A stretch of DNA of 64,000 nucleotides from Paenibacillus campinasensis (GTDB taxonomy: Bacteria > Bacillota > Bacilli > Paenibacillales > Paenibacillaceae): NCBI RefSeq assembly GCF_002272015.1, contig NZ_NPBY01000027.1:1-64000 (forward strand). The letters run 5' to 3'. The notes below the pieces were generated by a model that saw nothing but the letters and a program-made list of their open reading frames with translations, did no database searches and had not been told where the DNA came from. Both the position numbers and the translations under genes were made by a program. Below are positions 43,144 through 52,088 of the stretch, in pieces; the stretch's first letter is position 1, and each line of letters starts with the position of its first letter.

Positions 43144-43771
43144 GGTCCTCCTTGTGGATGATCATGAGATGGTTCGCATCGGATTGGCTGCCGTGCTCGG
43201 AACAGAGGACGGGATTGAGGTTGTCGGGGAAGCGGGCAGCGGCGAAGAAGGCATCCGTCTGGCCAAGGAATATAACCCGGATGTGGTGCTGATGGACCTG
43301 GTGATGGACGGCATGGACGGGATCGAGACGACCCGGCAGCTGATGAAGCTGTTTCCGGAGCTGAAGGTGATTGTGCTGACGAGTTATCTGGATGATGAGA
43401 AGATGTACCCGGTCATTGAAGCAGGAGCTTTCAGTTATCTGCTGAAAACATCCCGGGCTTCCGAGGTGGCCGATGCGATACGGGCTGCGGCTCGCGGGCA
43501 ATCGGTGCTGGAATCGCAGGTGGCTTCGAAGATGATGAATCGTTTCCGTCATCCGAAGACAGAGTCGGCTGCGCATCATGATCTTACCGAACGGGAGATG
43601 GAAGTGCTGCGTCTGCTGGCGCAAGGAAAATCGAATCAGGATATTGCCGATGAGCTGGTGATTGGCATCAAGACGGTCAAATTTCATGTGACCAATATAT
43701 TAGGCAAGCTGGGTGTGGAGGATCGGACACAGGCAGCGATTTATGCCTACAAGAACGGACTGGCAGAGTAA
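43121..43771 (+). CDS. liaR: LiaR-type response regulator (NarL/FixJ)
   Basis: The start is the ATG at 43121, with GGGGTG 6 nt upstream. The 216-residue product has a receiver domain (phosphoacceptor Asp59 in LMDLVMDG, Lys in LLKTSRA) and a LuxR-type helix-turn-helix (LTEREMEVLRLLAQGKSNQD, then KTVKFHVTNIL). It should activate the lia operon in response to lipid II-cycle antibiotics and membrane stress. Confidence 0.94.
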   Translation: MEVETPIKVLLVDDHEMVRIGLAAVLGTEDGIEVVGEAGSGEEGIRLAKEYNPDVVLMDLVMDGMDGIETTRQLMKLFPELKVIVLTSYLDDEKMYPVIEAGAFSYLLKTSRASEVADAIRAAARGQSVLESQVASKMMNRFRHPKTESAAHHDLTEREMEVLRLLAQGKSNQDIADELVIGIKTVKFHVTNILGKLGVEDRTQAAIYAYKNGLAE

Positions 43772-43790
43772 TAAGGCCGGTTCTTTTTTA
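43751..43790 (+). terminator. Probable terminator at the end of the lia operon
   Basis: AAGAAC...GGC within the last liaR codons pairs with GCCGGTTCTT, and T6 follows. The stem overlaps the stop codon. Confidence 0.55.
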
Positions 43791-43902
43791 TGTAGAAGAA
43801 GAGTTAGGCTTGTTTTATTTTGGACGGGGGAAGGTATAAAGCGAATGTCCTTTGGCTAACCTTTTACTAGATTGATAGATTGTAAGAGGGGCGGGGCCAA
43901 GC

Positions 43903-44694
43903 ATGAGACAATTCGGAATGAAGTTGTGGAGTCTGGCAATGATTATATCTTTGTTAAGCGGTATCGTCGTCGTTCTGTCGGGATGTGGCGTTATATCGGG
44001 TTCGGAGGCCGGGCAGCGCTTGGAACGCGACAAGGCTGACGCGGCTGATCAGCTGCGCATGCTTATCGACCTTGGCGCTCGGCAGATGGAAGCAGGCGGG
44101 ACGATCACTGTCAAATTGCAAGGAGAACTGATAAATCATGCATCATTCGTACAAGCTAGGGAAGCGGCCCAGCAGCTCGCTTCGGCCATCGGATTGACCG
44201 AGGTCCGGGAAGACCAGCTTCATGGCAATGACGTGTATCATGCGGAAGGGGTTATCGGCGGGATCCAGACTGCTCTGAACTGGGCAGTAACGCCGGATGG
44301 CAACAGCTATGTGAGGGTGATGCTGACTGAGGAACGGCCGGATAAAGTGGAATGGTTGACCGCGCTGCAGCAGCAAGTACAGACGGAGATGGCGGCGCTT
44401 GGCATCAAGGCTGACTGGAATGCATCGATGCAGGGGTATGCCGGGCAGACTGCGGCGGTTCATGAGACAATCGCTCAGGTTGAACGCGAGCTGTCTCCGA
44501 TGCTTCATTTTCAGCAGGTAGAGAATTATGAAGATGTAACGACAATAAGCCGGTCCTATAACGTTCCCGACCTCCCGCTTCATGTCATGAGCGGACGGCA
44601 GCCGATCCAGATGCAGATTGCGGTCCATGAAGATTCCATAAATAAATGGAATAGAATCACGATCGGATTTCCCGTCATTACCGTTGAGTATTGA
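43903..44694 (+). CDS. ywmB: YwmB-family (TATA-box-binding-like) protein
   Basis: This 263-residue protein matches the YwmB family found in spore-forming Firmicutes. It has an N-terminal signal segment with a possible lipobox LSGC (about Cys28), then the mixed alpha/beta domain (ARQMEAGGTITVKLQGELIN; NWAVTPDGNSYVRVML). GAGGGGCGGGG is upstream of the ATG. Its role is unknown; it may be secreted or membrane-attached. Confidence 0.85.
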   Translation: MRQFGMKLWSLAMIISLLSGIVVVLSGCGVISGSEAGQRLERDKADAADQLRMLIDLGARQMEAGGTITVKLQGELINHASFVQAREAAQQLASAIGLTEVREDQLHGNDVYHAEGVIGGIQTALNWAVTPDGNSYVRVMLTEERPDKVEWLTALQQQVQTEMAALGIKADWNASMQGYAGQTAAVHETIAQVERELSPMLHFQQVENYEDVTTISRSYNVPDLPLHVMSGRQPIQMQIAVHEDSINKWNRITIGFPVITVEY

Positions 44695-44830
44695 AAGTGT
44701 ATTTCTGAAACAACAATGAAAAATCGGGCTGGCAATAGCATCCTTGAAATGAATATGCTAAAATGTCATCACATTGAGTTTGTGTTTACAATGGAGCATA
44801 TACAATATTACATAGAAAGAATGAGGAGCC

Positions 44831-46381
44831 ATGGCTGAAAATCAAAATCTAGAACCTTTGAAAGCACCGGGAACGGTATTTTTCATCTTTGGAGCAACCG
44901 GAGATTTGGCAAGACGCAAGCTGTTTCCGGCGATCTACAGTCTTTATCGCGAAGGCAAGCTGAGCGAAGATTTTGCGGTGATCGGCGTGGCAAGACGTTC
45001 ACGGACGCAAGAGGAATTCCGGGAGGACGTGTATCAGTCCATTCAGGAGTTTTGCCGATATAAGCCGGAGCAAGCGCCGGAGTGGGGCGAATTTGCAGCG
45101 CATTTTGAATATAAATCATTGGATATTAACGACATCGACGGCTTCCGGGAACTGCGCGAGCAGACTGAGCAGCTGGAGACGAAGTTTAACATTCCGGGCA
45201 ATCGCCTGTTCTATCTGGCGCTGGCACCGGAGCTGTTCGGCAGCGTATCGTTCAATCTGATGAAGGGCGGCATGCTCGAAGGCGCAGGCTGGAACCGGCT
45301 GGTGATCGAGAAGCCGTTCGGATACGATCTGGAATCGGCAGCGAAGCTGAACGAGGAAATCCGGAAGGTATTTAAGGAAGAGGAGATTTACCGGATCGAC
45401 CACTATCTTGGCAAAGAGATGGTTCAGAACATCGAGGTCATCCGCTTCGCCAACGCCTTCTTCGAGCCGCTCTGGAACAACAAGCATATCGCCAATGTTC
45501 AGATTACGCTCGGTGAGACGGTCGGGGTTGAGGAGCGCGGCGGATACTATGATCATGCGGGGGCGCTGCGTGACATGGGGCAGAACCATATGCTGCAGCT
45601 GCTGACGATGATTGCGATGGAGCCGCCTAGCCGCCTGCTGGCCGAGGATATTCGCGACGAGAAGGTGAAGGTGCTTCGCTCCTTGCGTCCGTATGCCACA
45701 AGTGAGGAAGTGCGGAACAATGTTGTTCGCGGCCAGTATACGAAGGGATCGGCGGACGGCAAGGAGCTGCCTGCTTATCGTGAAGAAGACAAGGTTCATC
45801 CGGAATCGCTGACGGAAACCTATTTTGCAGCCCGGGTATTCGTGGACAATTTCCGCTGGGCCGGCGTTCCATTCTATATTCGTACAGGCAAGCGCCTTCC
45901 GGTGAAAACGACCGAGGTTGTCGTTGAGTTCAAACGGATGCCGACCAATGTCTACCTGGGTCAGAAGCATTCGCTGGAGCCGAACCTGCTCGTGATTCGC
46001 GTCAATCCGATGGAAGGCATCTACGTGAAGATCAATGCGAAGAAGCCAGGGTCGGAATCGGAGATTGCGCCGGTGGCGATGGATTTCTGCCAAAGCTGCA
46101 TCGTTGGCATCAACTCGCCGGAGGCGTATGAGCGCCTGCTGCATGATGCTGCGCGCGGAGATTCCACTTATTTCACCCGCTGGGATGAAGTCGCTTCGGC
46201 TTGGGCTTTTGTCGACCGGATTGCGAATGCGTGGAAGGAAGAGCAAGGGGATCTGGAGATGTATCCGGCAGGATCGTGGGGGCCGGCGAAGGCCGACGAG
46301 CTGCTGCAGGAAGACGGATTCCACTGGTGGCCGGTTAACGGGCAAAAAGAAGATAACGTGGTGTGGCTGAAAGGGCAGTAA
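44831..46381 (+). CDS. zwf: Glucose-6-phosphate 1-dehydrogenase
   Basis: This 516-residue enzyme catalyses the first step of the oxidative pentose phosphate pathway (G6P plus NADP+ to 6-phosphogluconolactone). The N-terminal FGATGDLARRKLFP motif binds NADP+, and RIDHYLGKEM near 190 is the active-site signature with the substrate-binding Lys. Length is normal for the family. GAGGAG is 4 nt before the ATG. It stands alone, with a hairpin at 46404-46440 behind it. No gnd or pgl gene is near. Confidence 0.97.
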   Translation: MAENQNLEPLKAPGTVFFIFGATGDLARRKLFPAIYSLYREGKLSEDFAVIGVARRSRTQEEFREDVYQSIQEFCRYKPEQAPEWGEFAAHFEYKSLDINDIDGFRELREQTEQLETKFNIPGNRLFYLALAPELFGSVSFNLMKGGMLEGAGWNRLVIEKPFGYDLESAAKLNEEIRKVFKEEEIYRIDHYLGKEMVQNIEVIRFANAFFEPLWNNKHIANVQITLGETVGVEERGGYYDHAGALRDMGQNHMLQLLTMIAMEPPSRLLAEDIRDEKVKVLRSLRPYATSEEVRNNVVRGQYTKGSADGKELPAYREEDKVHPESLTETYFAARVFVDNFRWAGVPFYIRTGKRLPVKTTEVVVEFKRMPTNVYLGQKHSLEPNLLVIRVNPMEGIYVKINAKKPGSESEIAPVAMDFCQSCIVGINSPEAYERLLHDAARGDSTYFTRWDEVASAWAFVDRIANAWKEEQGDLEMYPAGSWGPAKADELLQEDGFHWWPVNGQKEDNVVWLKGQ

Positions 46382-46403
46382 ACATGTCCCGGGCAGGCCG
46401 CTG

Positions 46404-46442
46404 AAATCATCCTCATGCGTGTTACGTATGGGGATGATTTGC
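46404..46442 (+). terminator. Hairpin after zwf
   Basis: AAATCATCC pairs with GGATGATTT around a further CAT/ATG stem. It lies 22 nt after the zwf stop and before prfC. Confidence 0.65.
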
Positions 46443-46496
46443 GTATGAATTGTGGTACAATGATATACGTGACTTTAGTGCGAAGGGATATGTGAA

Positions 46497-48074
46497 ATGA
46501 GTAAAATAGATGAGCTCCAGCAGGAAGTGGATAAGCGCAGAACGTTTGCGATTATCTCTCACCCGGATGCGGGGAAAACGACGCTGACCGAGAAGCTGCT
46601 TCTGTTCGGCGGCGCGATCCGTCTGGCGGGCACGGTCAAGGCCCGGAAAGCAAGCAAGCATGCGACAAGTGACTGGATGGAAATCGAGAAGCAGCGGGGG
46701 ATTTCCGTAACCTCCTCTGTCATGCAATTTGATTATATGGGACATCGGGTGAACATTCTGGATACCCCGGGTCACCAGGATTTTAGTGAAGACACCTACC
46801 GTACGTTAACTGCCGCAGACAGCGCGGTCATGCTTATCGATGTCGCCAAGGGCGTCGAGGCCCAGACGATCAAGCTGTTCCAGGTTTGCGCCAAGCGGGG
46901 CATTCCGATCTTTACATTCATCAACAAGCTGGACCGGGAGGGACAGAGTCCGTTTGACCTGATGGAGGAGATCGAGCAGGTGCTCGGCATCCGCTCGGTG
47001 CCGATGAACTGGCCGATCGGTTCAGGGCGGGATCTGTGCGGCGTCTATGACCGCATGAAGAATCAGGTGGAGCTGTTCCAGGGGGACGATCATTCCACGA
47101 TTAAAGTGCAGAAGGTAGACGGCTACACCGATCCGGTGATCCGCGAGATGGCCGGCGAATATTTGCATGAGCAATTGTGCCAGGACCTGGAGCTGCTGGA
47201 CGTGGCCGGTGATCCGTTTGATTATGACAAAGTGCTGCAAGGGCAGCTGACGCCCGTCTTCTTCGGCAGTGCGATCAACAACTTCGGCGTCCAGACGTTC
47301 CTGGAGAACTTCCTGCAGCTGGCACCTAAGCCGGAGCCGCGCAAGAGCACGGAAGGGCTGATCGAGCCGACCGACGAGAAATTCTCGGGGTATGTATTCA
47401 AAATTCAGGCCAATATGAACCCGGCCCACCGCGACCGGATCGCTTTCCTGCGCATCGTGTCCGGGAAGTTCGAACGCGGCATGAGCGTAAAGCATGTGCG
47501 GGCCGGCAAGGAGATCAAGCTGTCGCAGCCGCAGCAATTTTTGGCACAGGATAGGGATATTGTCCAGGAAGCCTATCCTGGCGATATTATCGGGCTGTTC
47601 GACCCGGGCATCTTCCGCATCGGAGATTCGCTCAGCCAAGGCCGTGAAGTGGTGTTTGACGAGCTTCCGACATTCTCGCCGGAGCTGTTCGCCAAAGTCA
47701 CGGTGAAAAATGCGCTCAAGCATAAGCAGTATCAGAAGGGGATCGACCAGCTTACCGAGGAAGGGACGATTCAGGTGTTCCGCACCACAAGCTTTGACGA
47801 GACGATCCTCGGCGTGGTCGGCCAGCTCCAGTTCGAGGTGTTCGAATATCGGATGAAGGGCGAGTATGGGGTAGACGTTCAGCTGCAGCGGATGCCGTAC
47901 CAGTTCGCCCGCTGGATCGTGGACGAGAATCTGGACCCGTCCAAATTCCGAATTAACTCCACCTTGGTGAAGGACAAGAAGGACAACTATGTCGTTCTGT
48001 TTGAAAATGAATATGCGATGAGAACGGCGATGGAGAAAAATCCGACCGCCCAGTTCCTTGAGATGGCTCCGTAA
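46497..48074 (+). CDS. prfC: Peptide chain release factor 3
   Basis: This 525-residue translational GTPase has G1 HPDAGKTTL (about 23-31), the G2/switch region, G3 DTPGHQDF, and G4 NKLD, followed by EF-G-like domains II and III (FSGYVFKIQANMNPAHRDRI). RF3 recycles RF1/RF2 from the ribosome after termination. A possible AAGGGAT site precedes the ATG. A strong terminator follows. Confidence 0.96.
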   Translation: MSKIDELQQEVDKRRTFAIISHPDAGKTTLTEKLLLFGGAIRLAGTVKARKASKHATSDWMEIEKQRGISVTSSVMQFDYMGHRVNILDTPGHQDFSEDTYRTLTAADSAVMLIDVAKGVEAQTIKLFQVCAKRGIPIFTFINKLDREGQSPFDLMEEIEQVLGIRSVPMNWPIGSGRDLCGVYDRMKNQVELFQGDDHSTIKVQKVDGYTDPVIREMAGEYLHEQLCQDLELLDVAGDPFDYDKVLQGQLTPVFFGSAINNFGVQTFLENFLQLAPKPEPRKSTEGLIEPTDEKFSGYVFKIQANMNPAHRDRIAFLRIVSGKFERGMSVKHVRAGKEIKLSQPQQFLAQDRDIVQEAYPGDIIGLFDPGIFRIGDSLSQGREVVFDELPTFSPELFAKVTVKNALKHKQYQKGIDQLTEEGTIQVFRTTSFDETILGVVGQLQFEVFEYRMKGEYGVDVQLQRMPYQFARWIVDENLDPSKFRINSTLVKDKKDNYVVLFENEYAMRTAMEKNPTAQFLEMAP

Positions 48075-48100
48075 AATCGCTTATTAGGCGATGGAGACAA

Positions 48101-48139
48101 CAATCCCCCAGGCAAGACCGCCGGGGGATTGTCCTTTTT
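48101..48139 (+). terminator. Rho-independent terminator of prfC
   Basis: A 9-bp perfect stem (CAATCCCCC/GGGGGATTG) is followed by TCCTTTTT. It lies between prfC and the convergent sspI gene. Confidence 0.9.
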
Positions 48140-48390
48140 CATTCGTTGCCGGCACCGTTCACAAGCTGTCCCGGCGTGGTATTCTGCAAATGATGATGGA
48201 TGGTATCAACAAGCTGATCCTGCTGGCTGGCATCCATATCCTTCCACATCATCTCAAACATAACACCGAGTCCCGGCAGCGCAGCTTCCGGCCCGTCAAC
48301 GGAACCCTCGATCATGGAGCGAAGCTGGTCTTTGTCCTGGTCATGGACTTTGTGAATGACGGCCTGCCTTAGATCTAACAATATGGACAT
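48139..48390 (-). CDS. sspI: Small acid-soluble spore protein SspI
   Basis: This 83-residue protein matches SspI: LRQAVIHKVHDQDKDQLRSM near the N-terminus, then EAALPGLGVMFEMMWKDMD. SspI is made in the forespore late in sporulation. AAGGAGGAG is 8 nt upstream of the ATG. It is about 10 residues longer than the B. subtilis protein. In Bacillus sspI lies beside ysgA, and the same neighbourhood is kept here. Confidence 0.88.
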   Translation of the reverse strand: MSILLDLRQAVIHKVHDQDKDQLRSMIEGSVDGPEAALPGLGVMFEMMWKDMDASQQDQLVDTIHHHLQNTTPGQLVNGAGNE

Positions 48391-48522
48391 CGAAATGCTC
48401 CTCCTTGTTATTCAGGGTCAATGTGTAATGTACCCGCTTGACCCGAGTTACATACAAGGAACAAAGACAGTGTGATATACTGATCATATAAGGAAAGCTC
48501 AGGTTCGTGGGAGGATATTGAC

Positions 48523-49185
48523 ATGGCGAAGAAGCAGTATGCGGTCATTGGCATGGGCCGTTTCGGCACCAGCGTGGCCAGGGAACTAAGCGTAATGGGA
48601 TTTGACGTGCTTGCGGTGGATTCAAGCGAATCGCGAGTACAGGAGATAGCGGGTCTGGTTACCCATGCGGTATCCGCAGACTCCACGGACGAAGAGGCGC
48701 TGCGGGCGCTTGGCATCCGGAACTTCGACGTCGTGGTTGTGGCGATTGGCGAGGATATTCAAGCCAGCATTCTGACCACGCTGATCCTGAAGGATCTCGG
48801 CGTGCCGGTTATTATTGTAAAAGCAAGAAATGAACTGCACGGGAAGGTACTTGCCAAAATCGGTGCAGACAAAGTGATATTCCCTGAACGGGACATGGGG
48901 ATGCGGGTGGCCCACCATCTTGTATCGCCGAATATTCTGGACTATATCGAACTGTCGGATGACTACAGCATTATGGAAATGAAGGCCTCGGGCAATATGA
49001 TTGGCCATAACCTGAGGGAATTGGATATCCGGGCACGCTTTGGCTGCAACGTCATGGCGATCCGCGAAGGAGAGGATATGAACATTTCCCCGCATCCGGA
49101 CGACCGGATTGAAGATGGAGACATCCTCGTTATCGTCGGTCATAAGAATGATCTGACCAAGCTTGAACTGGCGTATGCCAAATAA
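48523..49185 (+). CDS. ktrA: Potassium uptake regulatory subunit, KtrA/KtrC type (RCK)
   Basis: This 220-residue cytosolic protein has an RCK-N Rossmann domain (YAVIGMGRFGTSVARELSVMG, then the acidic DSSESRV) that binds NAD(H)/ATP, and an RCK-C domain (about 140-220). It forms an octameric ring that gates a KtrB/KtrD channel. No channel gene is present in the window, as for the unlinked ktrC/ktrD genes of B. subtilis, so the A/C assignment is open. Confidence 0.9.
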   Translation: MAKKQYAVIGMGRFGTSVARELSVMGFDVLAVDSSESRVQEIAGLVTHAVSADSTDEEALRALGIRNFDVVVVAIGEDIQASILTTLILKDLGVPVIIVKARNELHGKVLAKIGADKVIFPERDMGMRVAHHLVSPNILDYIELSDDYSIMEMKASGNMIGHNLRELDIRARFGCNVMAIREGEDMNISPHPDDRIEDGDILVIVGHKNDLTKLELAYAK

Positions 49186-49204
49186 AGGAGACGTATGATC
49201 AGCT

Positions 49205-49996
49205 ATGGAGATTTTGTCGCCCCAGAACGCTAGAGTCAAAGCGTGGGCACAATTGCAGGAGAAGAAGCATCGCGATAAGCAGCAAAAATATATCATCGAG
49301 GGCATTCATCTGGTCCAGGAGGCGCTGCAGGCCGGAGCGGACATCGAATGTGTCACTTATGATGTGGAGAAAGGCATTCCGCATGAGCTTAAGGCTGCCA
49401 CCGTGGATACGGGACAAGCGATCGAATGGATCGGCGTCTCGCCAGCCGTCATTGCCAAGGTGAGTGACACGCCTTCGCCGCAGCCGACCTTTGCCGTCGT
49501 GCGCAAGGAATCCCGCCGCTGGCAGGAGCTGCTTCTTCATGAGGAGGGGCTCGTTGTGGTGCTGGATGGTTTGCAGGACCCGGGCAACGTCGGGACGATT
49601 ATTCGCAGTGCGGATGCATCCGGAGCAGCGGGGGTGCTGCTCGGCCGGGGCTGTGCGGATTTATACAATCCGAAAACGATCCGCTCCACCATGGGCTCTT
49701 TGTTTCACCTGCCGGTTGTGGAGGGGGATCTGTTGACCATTTTGCCTGAAGCCCGGGAGCGCGGAGCAAGAATGGTGACCACATCGCTCGCCGCATCCCG
49801 CTCCTGCTATGAATATGATTTTGGGGGCAACTGCTGGATGGTGATCGGAAGCGAAGGCCGCGGCGTATCTCCTGAAGTGGAGGCGCTCGTCGACGATACG
49901 ATGATCATTCCGATGCCGGGGAAAGCGGAATCGCTTAACGCGGCGATGGCCGCTTCCGTGCTCTTGTTTGAGGCGCTGCGGCAGCGGATGTTATAA
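49205..49996 (+). CDS. ysgA: TrmH/SpoU-family RNA 2'-O-methyltransferase (YsgA-like)
   Basis: This 263-residue enzyme has an N-terminal substrate-binding domain (YIIEGIHLVQEAL) and a C-terminal SPOUT knot domain with the family motifs (LDGLQDPGNVGTIIRSADA; MVIGSEGRGVSPEV; IPMPGKAESLNAAMAASVLL). It should methylate a ribose in rRNA or tRNA. The AAAGGAG site (49184-49190) is 14 nt before the ATG, further than usual. A closer ATG (49195) opens only a 12-codon frame. Confidence 0.92.
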   Translation: MEILSPQNARVKAWAQLQEKKHRDKQQKYIIEGIHLVQEALQAGADIECVTYDVEKGIPHELKAATVDTGQAIEWIGVSPAVIAKVSDTPSPQPTFAVVRKESRRWQELLLHEEGLVVVLDGLQDPGNVGTIIRSADASGAAGVLLGRGCADLYNPKTIRSTMGSLFHLPVVEGDLLTILPEARERGARMVTTSLAASRSCYEYDFGGNCWMVIGSEGRGVSPEVEALVDDTMIIPMPGKAESLNAAMAASVLLFEALRQRML

Positions 49997-50075
49997 ACCG
50001 CTCATTCCTTCATAACGAGCGGAAAGCGTTCCGATAATGATTAAATCATAGGCTGATGAGAGGACAAGAGAGAGA

Positions 50076-50483
50076 ATGCTGCGCAACAAACTAAAGAGCA
50101 ACCTTTTTTATCTGGCTGCAGGAATATATTTGGGCATTGCCGTTGTGGCCTTTATACCATGGATTCAGATCGGCGTTAAAATAACGGCGTATACGAGCAT
50201 CATCGCATTATTGATCACCATTTATGATTCGTCCAAGGTGAGCCTTAGAATAGCGGAAACTGAAGGGGATTTGCGAAAGCAGAAAGTCCGGTATGTTTTT
50301 ATGCTCGTTATGAAAGCACTCATGATCATCTCGCCAATTGCTCTCTTGTTCTGGATTCAATATGAGAATGATGAGGCCGTCATAGCGAGAATAAGCAATT
50401 ATGTTACTTTTGCCGCTCTGGGGGTCGTATTCTTTACAAGAGGCATGGAACTAAAGGGATCATCGAAGGACACGCCGAAATGA
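50076..50483 (+). CDS. Small membrane protein of unknown function
   Basis: This 135-residue protein has about four membrane segments (11-30, 33-50, 72-90, 105-122) with a charged cytoplasmic loop (RIAETEGDLRKQKVRY). No family was recognised. A GAGAGAGA site precedes the ATG. It is followed by another small membrane protein gene on the same strand. Confidence 0.65.
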   Translation: MLRNKLKSNLFYLAAGIYLGIAVVAFIPWIQIGVKITAYTSIIALLITIYDSSKVSLRIAETEGDLRKQKVRYVFMLVMKALMIISPIALLFWIQYENDEAVIARISNYVTFAALGVVFFTRGMELKGSSKDTPK

Positions 50484-50545
50484 TGGATGACAGGCAGTCT
50501 CGGCACCATGCGTTAAAATTGTGAATGCTGGAGGGAGGGCGTATC

Positions 50546-50941
50546 TTGATCCGGTTTATGTCTGCCATATTGTCGGCTATGCTGCTCTCGCTGGGGTTTA
50601 CTGTGATCAATAGCCCGGATGTGGCTGGCTTGCTGTATTATTACGGCACCTTCCTTAAAGGATTCCTGGTTCTGTTCTTTATATATGTGTTCTTTGCTGT
50701 GCCGGTATCTATCTATATCGATGCCTGGGTCATGAAATACGGTGTGATATGGCAAATGTTCGTCTACTTTTTGGCGGGGGCCGGGATGGGGTGTGTTTTT
50801 CTCTTGCTGAACGTTGGACGCATTGCTGCCACGGGCATGACGCTCATTGTGCTGTTTGCTCTGGCTGGATGGATCTTTGCGTTGTTTATCCAGTTACTCC
50901 GTTTGGCGGTGAGAAGAAGCCGGCCGGCATCGCAAACCTAG
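50546..50941 (+). CDS. Small membrane protein of unknown function
   Basis: The TTG at 50546 follows GGAGGGAGG at 7-nt spacing; the ATG at 50525 has no site. The 131-residue product has four membrane segments and a basic C-terminus (RLAVRRSRPA). No family was recognised. It may pair with the preceding membrane protein, and the two are separated from neighbours by terminators. Confidence 0.62.
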   Translation: MIRFMSAILSAMLLSLGFTVINSPDVAGLLYYYGTFLKGFLVLFFIYVFFAVPVSIYIDAWVMKYGVIWQMFVYFLAGAGMGCVFLLLNVGRIAATGMTLIVLFALAGWIFALFIQLLRLAVRRSRPASQT

Positions 50942-51022
50942 GAGATCCGCTCATCCATTAGACAAGGACGGAATATCCCGTGGTTCCATAAGCATTCCAC
51001 GCTGATGCAGCTATGCACGCGG

Positions 51023-51070
51023 CATAAAGCCGGTGCTTTCGGGGAATCTACCCGAGAGCGCCGGTTTTTT
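51023..51070 (+). terminator. Rho-independent terminator
   Basis: GCCGGTGCTTTCGGG pairs with CCCGAGAGCGCCGG, and TTTTTT follows. It isolates the SRPBCC/ArsR pair from upstream genes. Confidence 0.8.
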
Positions 51071-51104
51071 CATTTAGCTAAGATAGAGGCGATGATTATC
51101 TGGA

Positions 51105-51157
51105 TTGACATGAAACCATATGGTGTCATATAATCGAAATGGAAACCGAATGGTTTC
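51105..51157 (+). promoter_or_regulatory. Promoter with two ArsR-type operators
   Basis: TTGACA (51105-51110) and TATAAT (51129-51134) form a consensus promoter with an 18-nt spacer. A near-perfect palindrome GAAACC-N4-GGTGTC (51112-51127) fills the spacer. A perfect one, GAAACC-N4-GGTTTC (51142-51157), lies at and after the start point. This is a textbook double operator for the ArsR protein of the same operon. Confidence 0.8.
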
Positions 51158-51189
51158 ATAAAATAAGATACAAAGTGAGGAAGATGTAC

Positions 51190-51618
51190 ATGAGTGAGCA
51201 CATAGATCCGTCCAAGCTGCCTGATATTCGCCACACCTTGGTTTTGAAGGCTTCCATCGATAAGGTATGGAAGGCAGTTGCCACATCCGAAGGCATAGCC
51301 TCATGGTTCATGCCGAACACATTTGAGCCGATCGAGGGCTATGAGTTTCAGCTGAATGCAGGACCGTTCGGGATTTCCCCGTGCAAGGTGACGATGATCG
51401 ACCCACCGAATGGGTTATCGTTCAACTGGGGTAAGGATTGGACGGTCACCTTTGAGCTGGTGCAGCAGGGGGACTACACGCAGTTCACGCTGATTCACGG
51501 CGGATGGACAGCAGATCAGCTGACCGAGTTTGGAGAGGCCCACTCGATCGTTCGGGACCGGATGGACAACGGCTGGGGCGGTCTCGTGCAGAAACTGGCC
51601 GGGGTTGTGGAGGAGTAA
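51190..51618 (+). CDS. SRPBCC (AHSA1-type) ligand-binding protein
   Basis: The start is the ATG at 51190, with GAGGA about 8-10 nt upstream. The 142-residue protein has the START-like AHSA1 fold (TLVLKASIDKVWKAVATSEG; FMPNTFEPIEGYEF; FTLIHGGW). Such small proteins bind hydrophobic ligands and are commonly encoded with an ArsR regulator, as here (2-nt gap). The ligand is unknown. Confidence 0.87.
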   Translation: MSEHIDPSKLPDIRHTLVLKASIDKVWKAVATSEGIASWFMPNTFEPIEGYEFQLNAGPFGISPCKVTMIDPPNGLSFNWGKDWTVTFELVQQGDYTQFTLIHGGWTADQLTEFGEAHSIVRDRMDNGWGGLVQKLAGVVEE

Positions 51619-51620
51619 TC

Positions 51621-51956
51621 ATGAGTGCAGCCCCTGCCAAGCATGATGTCTTTCAGGCAGTTGCCGATCCGACCCGCCGCAAGCTGCTCAGCCTGCTCGG
51701 CGACGGAGAGCGTCCGCTCAAGGATATTACCGGGCATTTTTCAATGACTCGAACGGCCGTCTCCAAGCATTTAAGGATTTTGTCCGAGGCCGGTCTGGTG
51801 AAAGAGCGGAGAGTCGGGCGCGAAACAAGGTACAGCCTGGACACGGAGCCTTTGCTGGAGCTGAAGGCGTGGCTATCTTACTTTGACCGCTTCTGGGAGA
51901 ACAAGCTGTCCATGCTTCGCGCTTATGTGGAATCGGATACGGATGAGTCTTCATAA
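51621..51956 (+). CDS. ArsR-family repressor
   Basis: This 111-residue winged-helix protein begins with DVFQAVADPTRRKLLSLLG and has the recognition region FSMTRTAVSKHLRILSEAGL and wing RRVGRETRYSL. GGAGGAG is 5 nt before the ATG, and the stop of the SRPBCC gene lies 2 nt upstream. No cysteine metal motif is visible, as in the SRPBCC-linked subgroup. It probably binds the two GAAACC palindromes before the operon. Confidence 0.9.
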   Translation: MSAAPAKHDVFQAVADPTRRKLLSLLGDGERPLKDITGHFSMTRTAVSKHLRILSEAGLVKERRVGRETRYSLDTEPLLELKAWLSYFDRFWENKLSMLRAYVESDTDESS

Positions 51957-51963
51957 TAAGAGT

Positions 51964-52003
51964 GAAGAGCCGGGACGAACGAGTGTCCCGGCTCTTCTTT
52001 TTT
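51964..52003 (+). terminator. Rho-independent terminator after the ArsR gene
   Basis: A 13-bp perfect stem (GAAGAGCCGGGAC and its complement, 8-nt loop) is followed by T6. Confidence 0.93.
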
Positions 52004-52088
52004 GGCGCCTGTCTGCATACCTTCTATACAGAAAGGAGCTTGCCAAGTCAACACAGACTCCTCATGAATGTAAAGAGGGGGGAACGCT

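Noticed and set aside
45116..46345. 409-codon open frame on the minus strand inside zwf
   Set aside because: It is a shadow of the zwf coding frame: biased composition, no ribosome site, no recognisable domain.
49195..49233. 12-codon frame at ATG 49195 before ysgA
   Set aside because: It has the better-spaced ribosome site but overlaps the ysgA start out of frame; there is no evidence that it is more than chance, though it might lower ysgA translation.
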